A stretch of DNA of 64,000 nt from VXRJ01 sp965246995 (GCA_965246995.1 OZ252008.1:4489291-4553290), one strand, 5' to 3'. Shown: positions 16,810 through 25,683, numbered from the stretch's first letter. Made by a program: numbers and translations. The notes: a model not told the origin generated them from the sequence alone.

Positions 16810-18873
16810 TCACGGCAGCCGCAGCGCCGCGAGCGATCCGGGCAGGCCCGGTCCGGCGACCTGCACCACGATGTACTGCTGGCCGTCGTGCAGGTAACCC
16901 ATCATGCCGTACTGGCCTGAGGCGGGCAGCTCGACGGTGCCAAGCCGATCGCCGGTCCGCTTGTCGAGCGCGTGCAGGCGAGGCGTGCCGCCGGTCCCCT
17001 CGGCCGTAATGACCAGGCTCCGGGTGACCATGGTGATCGGGTGCGAGGTCCGCCCCGTGTTCGGCAGGTCGACCCCCTCGAGCGCGGGGTGGTTCCGGAT
17101 GCGGTCCGGGGTATCGCCGTTCGGCGTTTCCCAGAGGTGCTCCCCGGTGTTCATGTCGATGGCGACGATGCGGCTGTAGGGCGGCTTGAAGATGGGCAGC
17201 CCCTGCGGCCCGCGGAAGTCGCCGCGGTTGACAACCGCGAAGTCGGCGATGGTCCGGCCAGTGGTCTTGATGTCCTCCGGCGCGTCGATGAGTTCGCCCG
17301 GCACGATGTTCTCCGAGCGGCAGCCGCGCAGCGTCGAAACATAGAGGATGCCGGTCTCGGGGTCGGCCGACGTCGGCCCGAAGATGTTCGAGGCGCCGCT
17401 CGGGCAACTGACGAACGAGCGTAGTCCCGACGGATGCCCCCGCTCGATGGGTGGGTTGAAGATCGGCCCGAGCCGGTAGTTCTGGACGATTTCGAGCGCC
17501 TCGGCCCGCAGTTCCGGTGTGAAGTCGATCAGATCATCCTCGGTGAGGCCCTGCATCTCATACGCCGGCGGCCGGGTCGGCATCGGCTGGGTCGGCGAGA
17601 GCCGTTCGCCCGGCACTTCGGACTGTGGCACCGGCCGTTCCTCGATCGGCCAGATCGGCTCGCCCGTCTCGCGATCGAACGTGTAGGCCCAACCTTGCTT
17701 GGTCGTCTGGACGACGATCTGCCGCGGGCGGCCGTCCACGGTCACGTCGAGCGCCACCGGCGCCGTCGGGTTGTCGAAGTTCCAGATGTCGTGGTGCACC
17801 GTCTGGAAGTGCCACGCCCGCATGCCGGTCTGGACATCGAGCGCAATTACGCTCGTCCCGAACAGGCCCGCGCCGGGGCGGAAGCCCCCGAAGAAGTCGA
17901 TGGTCGGCGGATTCGTCGGCACGTAGACCAGGCCCCGCTCCGGATCGGCGGAGATCGGCGCCCAGGACGAAACATCGCCGGTCCATTGCCAGGCGTCGTT
18001 CTCCCAGGTCTCGTGGCCCAACTCGCCGGGGCGCGGAATGACGTGGAACTTCCACTTGTGCTCGCCGGTCCGGGCGTCGTAGCCGAGGATGTCGCCCGGC
18101 ACGTTCTCGATACGGGTCTGGTTGTAGCCCTGCTCGGCCGAATTGCCGACGACCACCACGCCGTTGACGACGATCGGCGGCGAGGAGCTGGTGATGTGGC
18201 CGAGCTCGCGCGGGATGCCGAAGTCGGGATCGTAGGCGCCGTCCCAGCTCTCCCACGGTCCCCAGTCGGTGATCAGGTCAGGCAGCAGGTCGACCACGCC
18301 GGTCTGGGGAAAGCCGGGGAGCGGCACGGAACTGCCCCAATTCTCCAGCGGCCGACCGGTCTGCGCATCGAGCGCGTAGAGGAAGAAGGCGGGACTGATG
18401 ATGTAGATGACGCCACGGCCATCCACCTCGGCGTAGGCCACGCCCTTCCCGTAGCCGTTCCGCATCCCGCGGTCGAAGCGTGTGGTGTGCGGCTCGCGGT
18501 AGGTCCAGAACGTCTCGCCGGTGGCGGGATCGATGGCGACCACGGTGCGGCGCTCGCCGGCGACGGTATAGAGCACGCCATCGACGTAGATCGGGGTCGC
18601 GCGCGACACCCCCAGCGTGCCGGCACCGTAGTTGTCGCCCCGCCAGACCCACGCCACCTCGAGATCCTCGAAGTTGTCGCCGGTAATCTGGTCGAGATCG
18701 GAATAACGGGTGTGCGCGGCATCGCCACCGATGTAGCGCCACTCGCCGGCGGGCGTCTCGCCCCCCTGGGCGATCGTGGCGGGCGCCGGCAGCAGGCCAC
18801 CCGCGACGCCGAACCCGATCGCTGCCGCCACGAGAAGACCCATCGAAACCCGGGAGCCTCGAATCCTTGTCAT
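16810..18873 (-). CDS. PQQ-dependent dehydrogenase, glucose/quinate type (687 aa)
   Basis: A signal peptide (MGLLVAAAIGFGVAGGLLPA) precedes a propeller starting GEWRYIGGDAAHTRYSDLDQ, the pattern of membrane glucose/quinate-type quinoproteins rather than the methanol type. Typical motifs include WHFQTVHHDIWNFDNPTAP and VVQTTKQGWAYTFDRETGEP, and PTSADPETGILYVST. It ends PGLPGSLAALRLP. No N-terminal membrane bundle is present, so it is periplasmic. Its start overlaps the stop of the cytochrome c gene (ATGA), strongly suggesting that cytochrome as electron acceptor. Confidence 0.93.
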   Translation of the reverse strand: MTRIRGSRVSMGLLVAAAIGFGVAGGLLPAPATIAQGGETPAGEWRYIGGDAAHTRYSDLDQITGDNFEDLEVAWVWRGDNYGAGTLGVSRATPIYVDGVLYTVAGERRTVVAIDPATGETFWTYREPHTTRFDRGMRNGYGKGVAYAEVDGRGVIYIISPAFFLYALDAQTGRPLENWGSSVPLPGFPQTGVVDLLPDLITDWGPWESWDGAYDPDFGIPRELGHITSSSPPIVVNGVVVVGNSAEQGYNQTRIENVPGDILGYDARTGEHKWKFHVIPRPGELGHETWENDAWQWTGDVSSWAPISADPERGLVYVPTNPPTIDFFGGFRPGAGLFGTSVIALDVQTGMRAWHFQTVHHDIWNFDNPTAPVALDVTVDGRPRQIVVQTTKQGWAYTFDRETGEPIWPIEERPVPQSEVPGERLSPTQPMPTRPPAYEMQGLTEDDLIDFTPELRAEALEIVQNYRLGPIFNPPIERGHPSGLRSFVSCPSGASNIFGPTSADPETGILYVSTLRGCRSENIVPGELIDAPEDIKTTGRTIADFAVVNRGDFRGPQGLPIFKPPYSRIVAIDMNTGEHLWETPNGDTPDRIRNHPALEGVDLPNTGRTSHPITMVTRSLVITAEGTGGTPRLHALDKRTGDRLGTVELPASGQYGMMGYLHDGQQYIVVQVAGPGLPGSLAALRLP

Positions 18874-19295
18874 GGAGCCTCCACAATTTCCATCGAACGC
18901 AACGCCGACACGCTGGTAGGGAGGTCAGCCTCCCCGGCGGGGTACCCGTTCAGTTGCAGCAGGTACGCTACGACGGCCGCGTACTCCGCGGGGCGGAGAC
19001 TCCCCGGATCGCCTTCCGGCATCAGCGTCGAAATCGTGTCGAAGAGGTCGCCGGCGGTCTGGCCCACCCAGGTCAGGCGGAACCGGCCGCCGGAAAACTC
19101 GCCGGTGTCGTGGCAGGCGCCGCATACCTGCCGAAACGTCTGCTCTCCGCGCGACGCCTGGGCTTCGGTGAATACGCCGCCCGCCACCGAGCCGTCTTCC
19201 TGCGCGCCTGACACGCCCGCGCCAAACAGGCCAGCGAGCAACGCCGCCAGGATCACCGCGACGCGCGGGCGCCGCGCGCCAACTCCCCGCTTCAT
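18870..19295 (-). CDS. Periplasmic c-type cytochrome
   Basis: The start at the ATG at 19295 gives a signal peptide (VAVILAALLAGLFGAGVSGA); a longer frame from 19406 overlaps the upstream gene and adds no signal-like sequence. One heme site, CGACH, lies near residue 53, with a probable Met ligand in STLMPEGDPGSL. At 141 residues it is a class I cytochrome c. It overlaps the following PQQ dehydrogenase by four bases (ATGA) and so should be made in step with it. Confidence 0.9.
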   Translation of the reverse strand: MKRGVGARRPRVAVILAALLAGLFGAGVSGAQEDGSVAGGVFTEAQASRGEQTFRQVCGACHDTGEFSGGRFRLTWVGQTAGDLFDTISTLMPEGDPGSLRPAEYAAVVAYLLQLNGYPAGEADLPTSVSALRSMEIVEAP

Positions 19296-19341
19296 CCGCA
19301 CCCCACCCGCAAAGCTCGCTTCCCGCTCCATGGGGTTTCCG

Positions 19342-20352
19342 TTACCGGGCCGGGAAGCGCGCGATCCGGTCGCCTTCAGCCACCTGGCCGACCCATATCT
19401 CGTCACCCACCTGAATCGCGGCGGTGCCGAGGATCAGCAGGTCGTTCGACGGGTAGTTGACGATTTCCTCCGCCGTGTTGTTGTCCAGGTTGATCCGGGA
19501 AACTCGCGACGAGACGCCATCGCACTGGCCTTCGCGGATGCAGACGCCGATCGCTTCGCGCGTCGGGCCGATGTGGCCGGCCGCGAGCAGCGTATTGCCC
19601 GGACCCCAGCGGACATTGTCAATGTGGAAGCCGACCGGGATCGGATGCTTCTCGGGCGGCGTGCGGTTGCGCGAGAGTCGGATCAGCGCCTGATCGCCAT
19701 AGCCGCCGACGTAGTACCACTCGCCGTCGCGCGACAGCTCGATGCCGTTCGGGCCGATCTCCTCGCTGCCCGCCACGCGGGTCCAGCCGTCGCCCGACTG
19801 CCACTCCCACATGTCGCCGTTCCCGGGGCTGGTCGCCGTAAAGCCGCCGTCGGGAAGTGCGACGACGGAGTTGAGCCCGATCCCCTCGGGCGCCACCCCG
19901 CAGCCGACCCAGGTGAGCGCCGGAACCGCGCCGGACGCGTCCAGCTCGAACACCTCGATCGCTTCCCGCGCGCCATGGCCGACGACATAGAGCGTGTGGC
20001 GGCCGCCACTGCCCAGTCTGAGGTTGAGTCCGTGCGGGCGGATCGCGGATGTCACCGGGCCGGGGCAGTCGCCATACATCGCCCGGTCGTGCCGGGCGCC
20101 GGCCGCGGCCGGAAAGATGGTGACCGTGCTGTGGTCGCGCGTATCGACCGCCTGGATCGCCCCGTTGTCCACCATGTTGGGGACGATGACCCAGGGGGAA
20201 TCGGGCACCGGCGCGAAGTCCTCCGGGCTGACGGGCCCGCAGATGAACTGCACGTCGCCGTCCGGCGCGCACTCCTGGGCCAATGCCGACGACGGCGTGC
20301 CGAACAGCAGGATGAAGGCGCATGCGGCGCCGATGAAGGTCAATCTGCTCAT
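19342..20352 (-). CDS. SMP-30/gluconolactonase-like exported beta-propeller
   Basis: The ATG at 20352 begins a signal peptide (FIGAACAFILLFGTPSSALA). The body is a six-blade propeller: IRPHGLNLRLGSGGRHTLYV, GVAPEGIGLNSVVALPDGGF, IGPNGIELSRDGEWYYVGGY and FHIDNVRWGPGNTLLAAGHI are spaced as in SMP-30 and strictosidine synthase-like proteins. Such proteins hydrolyse lactones, so it may open the lactone made by a neighbouring sugar dehydrogenase; that coupling is inferred. It lies 17 bases after the upstream PQQ gene and 46 before the cytochrome. Confidence 0.82.
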   Translation of the reverse strand: MSRLTFIGAACAFILLFGTPSSALAQECAPDGDVQFICGPVSPEDFAPVPDSPWVIVPNMVDNGAIQAVDTRDHSTVTIFPAAAGARHDRAMYGDCPGPVTSAIRPHGLNLRLGSGGRHTLYVVGHGAREAIEVFELDASGAVPALTWVGCGVAPEGIGLNSVVALPDGGFTATSPGNGDMWEWQSGDGWTRVAGSEEIGPNGIELSRDGEWYYVGGYGDQALIRLSRNRTPPEKHPIPVGFHIDNVRWGPGNTLLAAGHIGPTREAIGVCIREGQCDGVSSRVSRINLDNNTAEEIVNYPSNDLLILGTAAIQVGDEIWVGQVAEGDRIARFPAR

Positions 20353-20369
20353 GGTGTGCCTCGCTTTTC

Positions 20370-22148
20370 CTATTCCGGCAACGCAAAGACGAAGAGGTTC
20401 GGGACCGTGCTCGGGCGCAGTTCGGGTGTCAGGTCCAGGAAGCGGCCAGTGCCCGTGCTGACCGCCACGTACTGCCTGCCATCCACCGCGAACGTGATCG
20501 GGAAGCCGGAGACGGGCGACCCGAGGTTGATCTCCCACAGGATTTCGCCCGTCTTGTCGTCGAAGGCCCGGAAGCGGCCGTTGACGTCGCCCCCGAAGAC
20601 CAGGCCGCCGCCCGTCGCGGCCAGCGCCATTGTCGCGGCGCGCTGCTGGTAGTTCCAGACCACCTCGCCCGTCTCCGCCGAGATCGCCTGCACGCTCCCG
20701 ACATCGGTGTAACCGGGGGCGAGCTGCGACTTCCAGGCGATGGCATACAGCCGGTTCGTCCGCTCATCCGGATCCTCCGCCATCATCTGTGCGCAGACGT
20801 TCCGGAGCGGCATGTACATCGTGTTCGTGAGTGGCGAGTATGCGCCCGCCTCCCAGTCCTTGCCGCCGCTTGCATGCGGGCAAGCCAGCACCTGCTGGCC
20901 GCTGGACGTGAAGATCAGCTCCGAGTTCTCCGTGACGTCGCCCGTCGCGCCGTCGATCCCGCTGACGACGTTCTGCGTGATGGTCGGCGTCGCCCAGAGG
21001 AACTCGCCGGTGGCGCGGTCCAGGGTGTAGACGATGCCGGTCTTGCCGGGGATGCCGGTGACCACGCGCCGCTCCTCGCCCGGCCGGATCCGCGGATTGA
21101 TCCAACTCACCGCCGACGGGTTCGGGCGGACCGGGGTGTCGACCAGGAGCCGCTCGAACGGGTGGTCCAGATCCCAGTGATCGTTCATGTGCTGGTAGTG
21201 CCAGACGATCTCGCCGGTGTCGCCGTGCAGGGCGAGCGTCGAGTTGTGGTAGAGGTGCTGCAGGTCGACGCCGCCCAGCATGAACTTCGGCGCGGGCGAC
21301 GTGACGGACGTGCCGACATAGACCAGGTTCAGCTCCGGGTCATAGCTCGGCACCATCCACGAGCCGACGTGTGCCCGCTCCTCGAACGGGACATCGCCCC
21401 ACGACTCGTTGCCCGGCTCGCCCGGCGCCGGGATGAGCCTCCGGCGCCACAGCTCTTCCCCGGTCACCGCGTCGTGCGCGGTGATCACGCAGCCGTTCGG
21501 ACCGCCTCGCGGATCGCAACTCCGCCCGGAGTACACCTTGCCGTTCGCGATGATCGGTCCGGAGGTCTGGTTCGCGGGGTTGACCTTGTAGTCGAGCACT
21601 TGCGTCTCCCACACCACCGCGCCGGTCTCGGCGTTCAGCGCGTAGATGTAGTCGTCCATGCTCGTGTTGATGATCAGTTCGCCGTGGATTGCGATGTTCC
21701 GGTTGGTGTCGATCAGGCTGCCGATCATGTAGTCGCCGAGGTCGTCCGGGCGGTTGCGGCGATATTCCCAGATCAGGTCGCCGCTAACCGCGTCGATCGC
21801 CTGGATGATGTCGCGCGGATTCGGCATGAACAGCACACCGTTGCGTACGAGCGGCGTTCCCTGCTGGCGTCCCGGCCCCAGGCCGCGCGACCAGACCATC
21901 CGGAGATCGCCGACGTTGCTGGGGTTGATTTGATCGAGCGGGCTGTAGCCCCAGCCGTTGAGCGTCCGGCGCCACATCAGCCATTCGTCGGGACTCGGGT
22001 CCTGCAGTTCGGCGTCGGTCACCGGCTGGATGCGATCGTGTTCCTGTGCGAACCCCACCAGCCCGGTCGCAACCGCCAGGGCAGTGAGGAGACCGGCGGC
22101 GACGACGACAGCGCGGAACCGGAACGACGGCCAGGCGGATGTGAGCAT
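20370..22148 (-). CDS. PQQ-dependent alcohol/sugar dehydrogenase (592 aa)
   Basis: A GAGGAGG ribosome site precedes the ATG at 22148 and a signal peptide (AAGLLTALAVATGLVGFAQE). The propeller starts LQDPSPDEWLMWRRTLNGWG and ends PNLFVFALPE. Conserved parts include DHWDLDHPFERLLVDTP, GKTGIVYTLDRATGEFLWAT and LACPHASGGKDWEAGAYSP. It has no heme domain. It is closely similar along its whole length to the two tandem genes at 36715-40300, including the leader around the start codon. It is the first gene of a four-gene operon and is divergent from the soluble sugar dehydrogenase at 22248. Confidence 0.93.
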   Translation of the reverse strand: MLTSAWPSFRFRAVVVAAGLLTALAVATGLVGFAQEHDRIQPVTDAELQDPSPDEWLMWRRTLNGWGYSPLDQINPSNVGDLRMVWSRGLGPGRQQGTPLVRNGVLFMPNPRDIIQAIDAVSGDLIWEYRRNRPDDLGDYMIGSLIDTNRNIAIHGELIINTSMDDYIYALNAETGAVVWETQVLDYKVNPANQTSGPIIANGKVYSGRSCDPRGGPNGCVITAHDAVTGEELWRRRLIPAPGEPGNESWGDVPFEERAHVGSWMVPSYDPELNLVYVGTSVTSPAPKFMLGGVDLQHLYHNSTLALHGDTGEIVWHYQHMNDHWDLDHPFERLLVDTPVRPNPSAVSWINPRIRPGEERRVVTGIPGKTGIVYTLDRATGEFLWATPTITQNVVSGIDGATGDVTENSELIFTSSGQQVLACPHASGGKDWEAGAYSPLTNTMYMPLRNVCAQMMAEDPDERTNRLYAIAWKSQLAPGYTDVGSVQAISAETGEVVWNYQQRAATMALAATGGGLVFGGDVNGRFRAFDDKTGEILWEINLGSPVSGFPITFAVDGRQYVAVSTGTGRFLDLTPELRPSTVPNLFVFALPE

Positions 22149-22247
22149 GACGCCTCCTCTCGGTTTCGGGATTCCCGCTGATTATGGCACTGTCGGTTGT
22201 CGGATAGCATGAGGCAGTAGCCGCGTACCGTCGCAGGAGGGACCATC

Positions 22248-23492
22248 ATGAACAGAAAGACCGCGCTCCTCACCGCGGCGCTGCTCGCGCTCGTCGCCCC
22301 GCCCGCCCTCGGCGCCCAGCAGGACGACCCCGAAGCCGAGCCGTTCGCGGCTGAGGGCATCCCGGCCGTCCCGCTCCCGGACGGTCCGCGCGAATACGAC
22401 ACCGCAACGGGACAGCGGATCCGGGTGGTCGTCGTTACCGAGGGGCTGACCTATCCCTGGGGCCTGGCGTTCCTGCCGGACGGGAGCCTGCTCGTCACCG
22501 AGCGCCTCGGTACGCTGCGGCGGATCCGCAACGGCGCGCTCGACCCGAGTCCGATCGCGGGCGTGCCCGAGGTCTACGCCGAAGCTCCGCTCGCGGGGCT
22601 GATGGACGTAGCCGTGCACCCGGAGTTCACCGACAACGGATTCGTCTACCTGACCTACTCGAAGCCCGTCGAGGACGGGTCTCGGGTCGCGCTGGCCCGC
22701 GGGCGCTTCGAGGGTGGGGCGCTCTCCGAGGTCCGCGACCTGTTCGTGTCCGAAGGGACCACGGCGGGCGGCGCGGCGCGGCTCGTGTTCGCGCCGGACG
22801 GGATGCTCTACATGACGGTCGGGGGGGCGTTCGGCGGGATCCGGTCCAACGCCCAGGACGCGGCGAACCACGCCGGGAAGGTGCTGCGGCTGCGTGACGA
22901 CGGAACCGCGCCCGACGACAACCCGTTCGTCGGACAGGAGGGGCTTGCGCCCGAGGTCTTCTCGCTCGGCCACCGCAACCCGATGGGCCTCGCGATCCAC
23001 CCCGAGACCGGCGACCCCTGGGCGAGCGAGCACGGGGTGATGGGCGGCGACGAGGTCAACATCATCCTGCCGGGGCGCAACTACGGCTGGCCGGACGTCT
23101 CCTACTCGCGGGAGTACTTCGGCGTCCGCGTAGCGGAGCGGCCGTGGCAGGAGCAGTTCGAGCAGCCGGAATTCGTGTGGGTACCCTCCATCGCACCCTC
23201 CGGGCTCGTCTTCTATACCGGTGACCGGTTCCCCTCCTGGCGGGGCGACCTGTTCGTCGGCTCGCTGATGATCGGCCGCGTCGCCCGGACCGGCCACCTG
23301 GAGCGGATCGAGTTCAACCGGCAGGGCCTGGAGTCGCGCCGGGAGTGGCTGCTGGCCGACCTCCGGCAGCGCATCCGCGATATCGAGCAGGGCCCCGACG
23401 GTCTGCTGTACGTGCTGACGGGGGGCGCGTTCCTGACCAACGACCCGGACGGAGGCGGGGCGGCCCTGCTGCGCATCGAGCCGGTCGAGTAG
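22248..23492 (+). CDS. Soluble PQQ-dependent aldose dehydrogenase (YliI/GDHB type)
   Basis: AGGAGGG lies just before the ATG at 22248. A signal peptide (LTAALLALVAPPALGAQ) leads to the glucose/sorbosone dehydrogenase domain: LTYPWGLAFLPDGSLLVTER, MDVAVHPEFTDNGFVYLTYS, FSLGHRNPMGLAIHPETGDP with the catalytic His region, and SEHGVMGGDEVNIILPGRNY. It ends DPDGGGAALLRIEPVE. This fold is unrelated to the methanol-type propellers nearby but uses the same cofactor to oxidise aldoses in the periplasm. It starts 99 bases from the divergent PQQ gene at 22148, so the two may share control. Confidence 0.93.
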   Translation: MNRKTALLTAALLALVAPPALGAQQDDPEAEPFAAEGIPAVPLPDGPREYDTATGQRIRVVVVTEGLTYPWGLAFLPDGSLLVTERLGTLRRIRNGALDPSPIAGVPEVYAEAPLAGLMDVAVHPEFTDNGFVYLTYSKPVEDGSRVALARGRFEGGALSEVRDLFVSEGTTAGGAARLVFAPDGMLYMTVGGAFGGIRSNAQDAANHAGKVLRLRDDGTAPDDNPFVGQEGLAPEVFSLGHRNPMGLAIHPETGDPWASEHGVMGGDEVNIILPGRNYGWPDVSYSREYFGVRVAERPWQEQFEQPEFVWVPSIAPSGLVFYTGDRFPSWRGDLFVGSLMIGRVARTGHLERIEFNRQGLESRREWLLADLRQRIRDIEQGPDGLLYVLTGGAFLTNDPDGGGAALLRIEPVE

Positions 23493-23500
23493 ACAGGCTC

Positions 23501-24553
23501 ATGCTGGGGCCGTACACCCACCGGATCGATCCGATCCTGCTTGACGTCGGCGGCGTCCACCTCTGGTGGTACGGGCTAGGCTTCGCCCTGGGCTTCCTGG
23601 AGCTGCATCTGTTCCTCAAACGCGGCGGCGGGCGGCTGGGGCTGTCGCCCCGCGAGGTGTGGAGCCTGAGCCTATACATCACGGTCGGGGTCCTGGTCGG
23701 GGGGCGCGCGCTCGAGATCGCCTTCGACGAATGGCCCTTCTACCGCGAGCATCTGCACCTGCTCCCCGCCTGGTGGCTCGGCGGGATGGCGACGCACGGG
23801 TTACTGCTCGGGGGGGCGCTGGCCGCCGCGCTGTTCGCGCGCCGGCACGGGAAGCCGTTCCTGCTGGTGGCGGATGCGTTGGTGATTCCGGCCGCGTTCC
23901 TGATGGGCATGGGACGCATCGGGAACTTCATCGACGGGCAGATCGTGGGCGCGGTGACCGAAGTCCCGTGGGCGGTCGAGTTTCCCTACGCGGAGGGCTT
24001 CCGCCATCCCGTGGTGCTCTACGACGGGGCCAAGAACTTGCTGCTGATGGCCTATCTGCTGCACGTGCGGCGGACGAACTCGACGCCGGGCGCGGTCGCC
24101 GCCCGCTTCGTCTTCTGGTACGCATTCCCGCGGTTCTTCATCGACCTCTTCCGCGAGTACCCTACGCACCGGCTCGCCCTCGGCACGGGTCAGACCCTGA
24201 ACATCGTCATGGCGGTGGTCGGCGCCGCAGCCCTCTACCGCTCGCGCCTGCGCCGACTGGGCCGGCTGAAGGGCAGCGCCGGCTGGGGACTCGGCACCGC
24301 CGTCGCCGCCGCCCGGCCGGAGAAGGCGCCGCCGCTCGTCTCACAGCGCCTTGCGTTCGCGGGCCTGCTGGCGTTCTGCCTGACGATTCCAAGCAACTGG
24401 ACGCAGGACATCCCGGCCCGCTACGGCCCGCGGCATCCGGGGCTGGAGCACTCCTGGCTGTATCCGGCGATCGATACCGCGCCGCCAGCGCCTGGGAATG
24501 GGGGCGAGACCAACACTGCGGCGCCGAATGGAGACGCGAGGCGCGGGAGGTGA
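23501..24553 (+). CDS. lgt: Prolipoprotein diacylglyceryl transferase
   Basis: The ATG at 23501 follows the previous stop by eight bases. Seven or so membrane segments are visible. The Lgt motifs are WWLGGMATHGLLLGG with the essential His and MGMGRIGNFIDGQIVG with the signature Arg and Asn; the NGE of the E. coli enzyme is DGQ here, so the acidic residue of that position differs. A tail of about 80 residues with one more hydrophobic segment (LAFAGLLAFCLTIPSN) extends past the usual end. The enzyme moves diacylglycerol from phosphatidylglycerol to the lipobox Cys; several lipoprotein substrates are encoded in this window. Confidence 0.92.
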   Translation: MLGPYTHRIDPILLDVGGVHLWWYGLGFALGFLELHLFLKRGGGRLGLSPREVWSLSLYITVGVLVGGRALEIAFDEWPFYREHLHLLPAWWLGGMATHGLLLGGALAAALFARRHGKPFLLVADALVIPAAFLMGMGRIGNFIDGQIVGAVTEVPWAVEFPYAEGFRHPVVLYDGAKNLLLMAYLLHVRRTNSTPGAVAARFVFWYAFPRFFIDLFREYPTHRLALGTGQTLNIVMAVVGAAALYRSRLRRLGRLKGSAGWGLGTAVAAARPEKAPPLVSQRLAFAGLLAFCLTIPSNWTQDIPARYGPRHPGLEHSWLYPAIDTAPPAPGNGGETNTAAPNGDARRGR

Positions 24554-24580
24554 CCACGCAAAGAGCGGCGCCCGCTTCGG

Positions 24581-25366
24581 CTAGCGGCTCCGGAAGAGAT
24601 CGCTCCGCACGACCTCGTGAAGCATGGTCCGAATGGGATAGCCGTCGTCGCGCAGGCGCGCCAGGATGCCCTCCACCGCGTCGCGATCCGCGAACTCGAT
24701 CTCCGCCCCGGTTGAGTAGACCAGGAACTGCGCGGTCAGATTGCGTGCCACCTGCTCGAGGTCGTTCCGCAGCATCAGGCGTTTGTACTCCTGGATGTCC
24801 GCGAAGGTGTCCCCCGACGGCGTGATGCCGCTCGAGTCTACCGGGAGACCGTCGGTGTAAGGCGCGGGCACCGTGAAATCGCCGAACGTGAGCTCGCCGC
24901 CGGTGGCGCGGTAGCGCGTCCGGAAGCCTCCGATGGGATCGAACGACTCCAGCGCGAAGCCGGGCGGGTCGATCACCCGGTGACAGCTCGCGCAGACCGG
25001 GTTCGACCGGTGGGCGTCGAGTTGCTCCCGGATCGTTGTCGTCCCGCGGGTATCCGGCTCCAGGCCCTCCACTCCGGCCGGCGAGCCGGACGGCACCGCT
25101 GTAGTCCCCATCCATCCGCCCTGTGCATCGTAGATCGCCGTCAGGTACACAGTTGCCGCGGACAGCCCTGCGAAGGACGCCGTGTCGCCGTTCTCCGCAA
25201 CCGGGCTCCCCGCGATGGGCTGCACGCTCCCGTCCGGGGGAATGGTCGGCGTATCCCAGACCGCCAGCCAGACTGCGTTGTTCGGCCCGACCTCGCCGCT
25301 CCCCTGGTAGGTGACCGTCACCTGCAACGTCCCCCCCTGAGCGGCCCCCATCGAAGCCGTCATCAC
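24581..25366 (-). CDS. Chimeric exported protein with DUF1588/DUF1585 C-terminus
   Basis: The C-terminal 160 residues match the end of DUF1592-type proteins: TTIREQLDAHRSNPVCASCH, VIDPPGFALESFDPIGGFRT and LVYSTGAEIEFADRDAVEGI. The CASCH motif is a heme-type CxxCH. The first 85 residues are instead a beta-rich domain (GTLQVTVTYQGSGEVGPNNA, GDTASFAGLSAATVYLTAIY) not usual in that family. The only starts are GTG at 25366 and the adjacent ATG, within LGLAAIVMTASMGAAQ, the second half of a signal peptide; the first half is replaced by the repeat ending at 25382. The gene was probably truncated there and may now be poorly exported or unexpressed. Confidence 0.65.
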   Translation of the reverse strand: MMTASMGAAQGGTLQVTVTYQGSGEVGPNNAVWLAVWDTPTIPPDGSVQPIAGSPVAENGDTASFAGLSAATVYLTAIYDAQGGWMGTTAVPSGSPAGVEGLEPDTRGTTTIREQLDAHRSNPVCASCHRVIDPPGFALESFDPIGGFRTRYRATGGELTFGDFTVPAPYTDGLPVDSSGITPSGDTFADIQEYKRLMLRNDLEQVARNLTAQFLVYSTGAEIEFADRDAVEGILARLRDDGYPIRTMLHEVVRSDLFRSR

Positions 25367-25381
25367 AATAGCGGCCAGCCC

Positions 25382-25544
25382 TAGGAGCCCGTGGTGAAAC
25401 CCCCGCTACATTCGAGCGGCGATGCATCCCGCCTGAACGGCGTTGCTCCTCGGTCGAATATGGCCAATAAGCTCCCTCGTCGCGCCTTGTCAGCCGGGCG
25501 CCTCACCGCTCTCGGTGCTACGCGGGTTTCACCACGGGCTCCTA
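25382..25544. mobile_element. MITE-like element, copy 1
   Basis: A 163-base unit is bounded by inverted ends GGAGCCCGTGGTGAAA and TTTCACCACGGGCTCC, each flanked by TA. A near-identical unit lies at 49608-49771. TA on both sides is the target mark of IS630/Tc1-type elements, which suggests a non-autonomous derivative. The inside contains a short minus-strand frame (RRPADKARRG, FRRDASPLECSG) common to both copies, with no recognisable function. This copy cuts the signal peptide of the gene at 24581-25366. Confidence 0.82.
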
Positions 25545-25622
25545 GTCCCAAGCCGAGCGTACGTGCTTTCGAAGACATCCTGTGAGTCTCTCCGCGGATA
25601 CGCGTTGCCGCCGAAACCGCAT

Positions 25623-25642
25623 AAGTGAGTGAATGCTCACTT
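25623..25642. promoter_or_regulatory. Palindrome resembling a TetR-type operator
   Basis: AAGTGAG and CTCACTT form a seven-base inverted repeat around TGAATG, 175 bases before the DUF1800 gene. Size and composition fit TetR-family operators. No TetR gene is in the window, so the assignment rests on sequence form only. Confidence 0.4.
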
Positions 25643-25683
25643 TAGTCTGACGTTACCACATCGCGCGGTCCGGTTACTACTAA

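Noticed and set aside
17434..20652. Plus-strand open frame of more than 1000 codons opposite the PQQ operon
   Set aside because: It runs antisense across three well-supported genes, is very rich in Arg, Asp and Val from GC-rich antisense codons, and has no recognisable domain.
22149..22247. Shared divergent promoter between the PQQ genes
   Set aside because: The spacing would allow it, but no convincing -35/-10 pairs or operator could be defined by eye.
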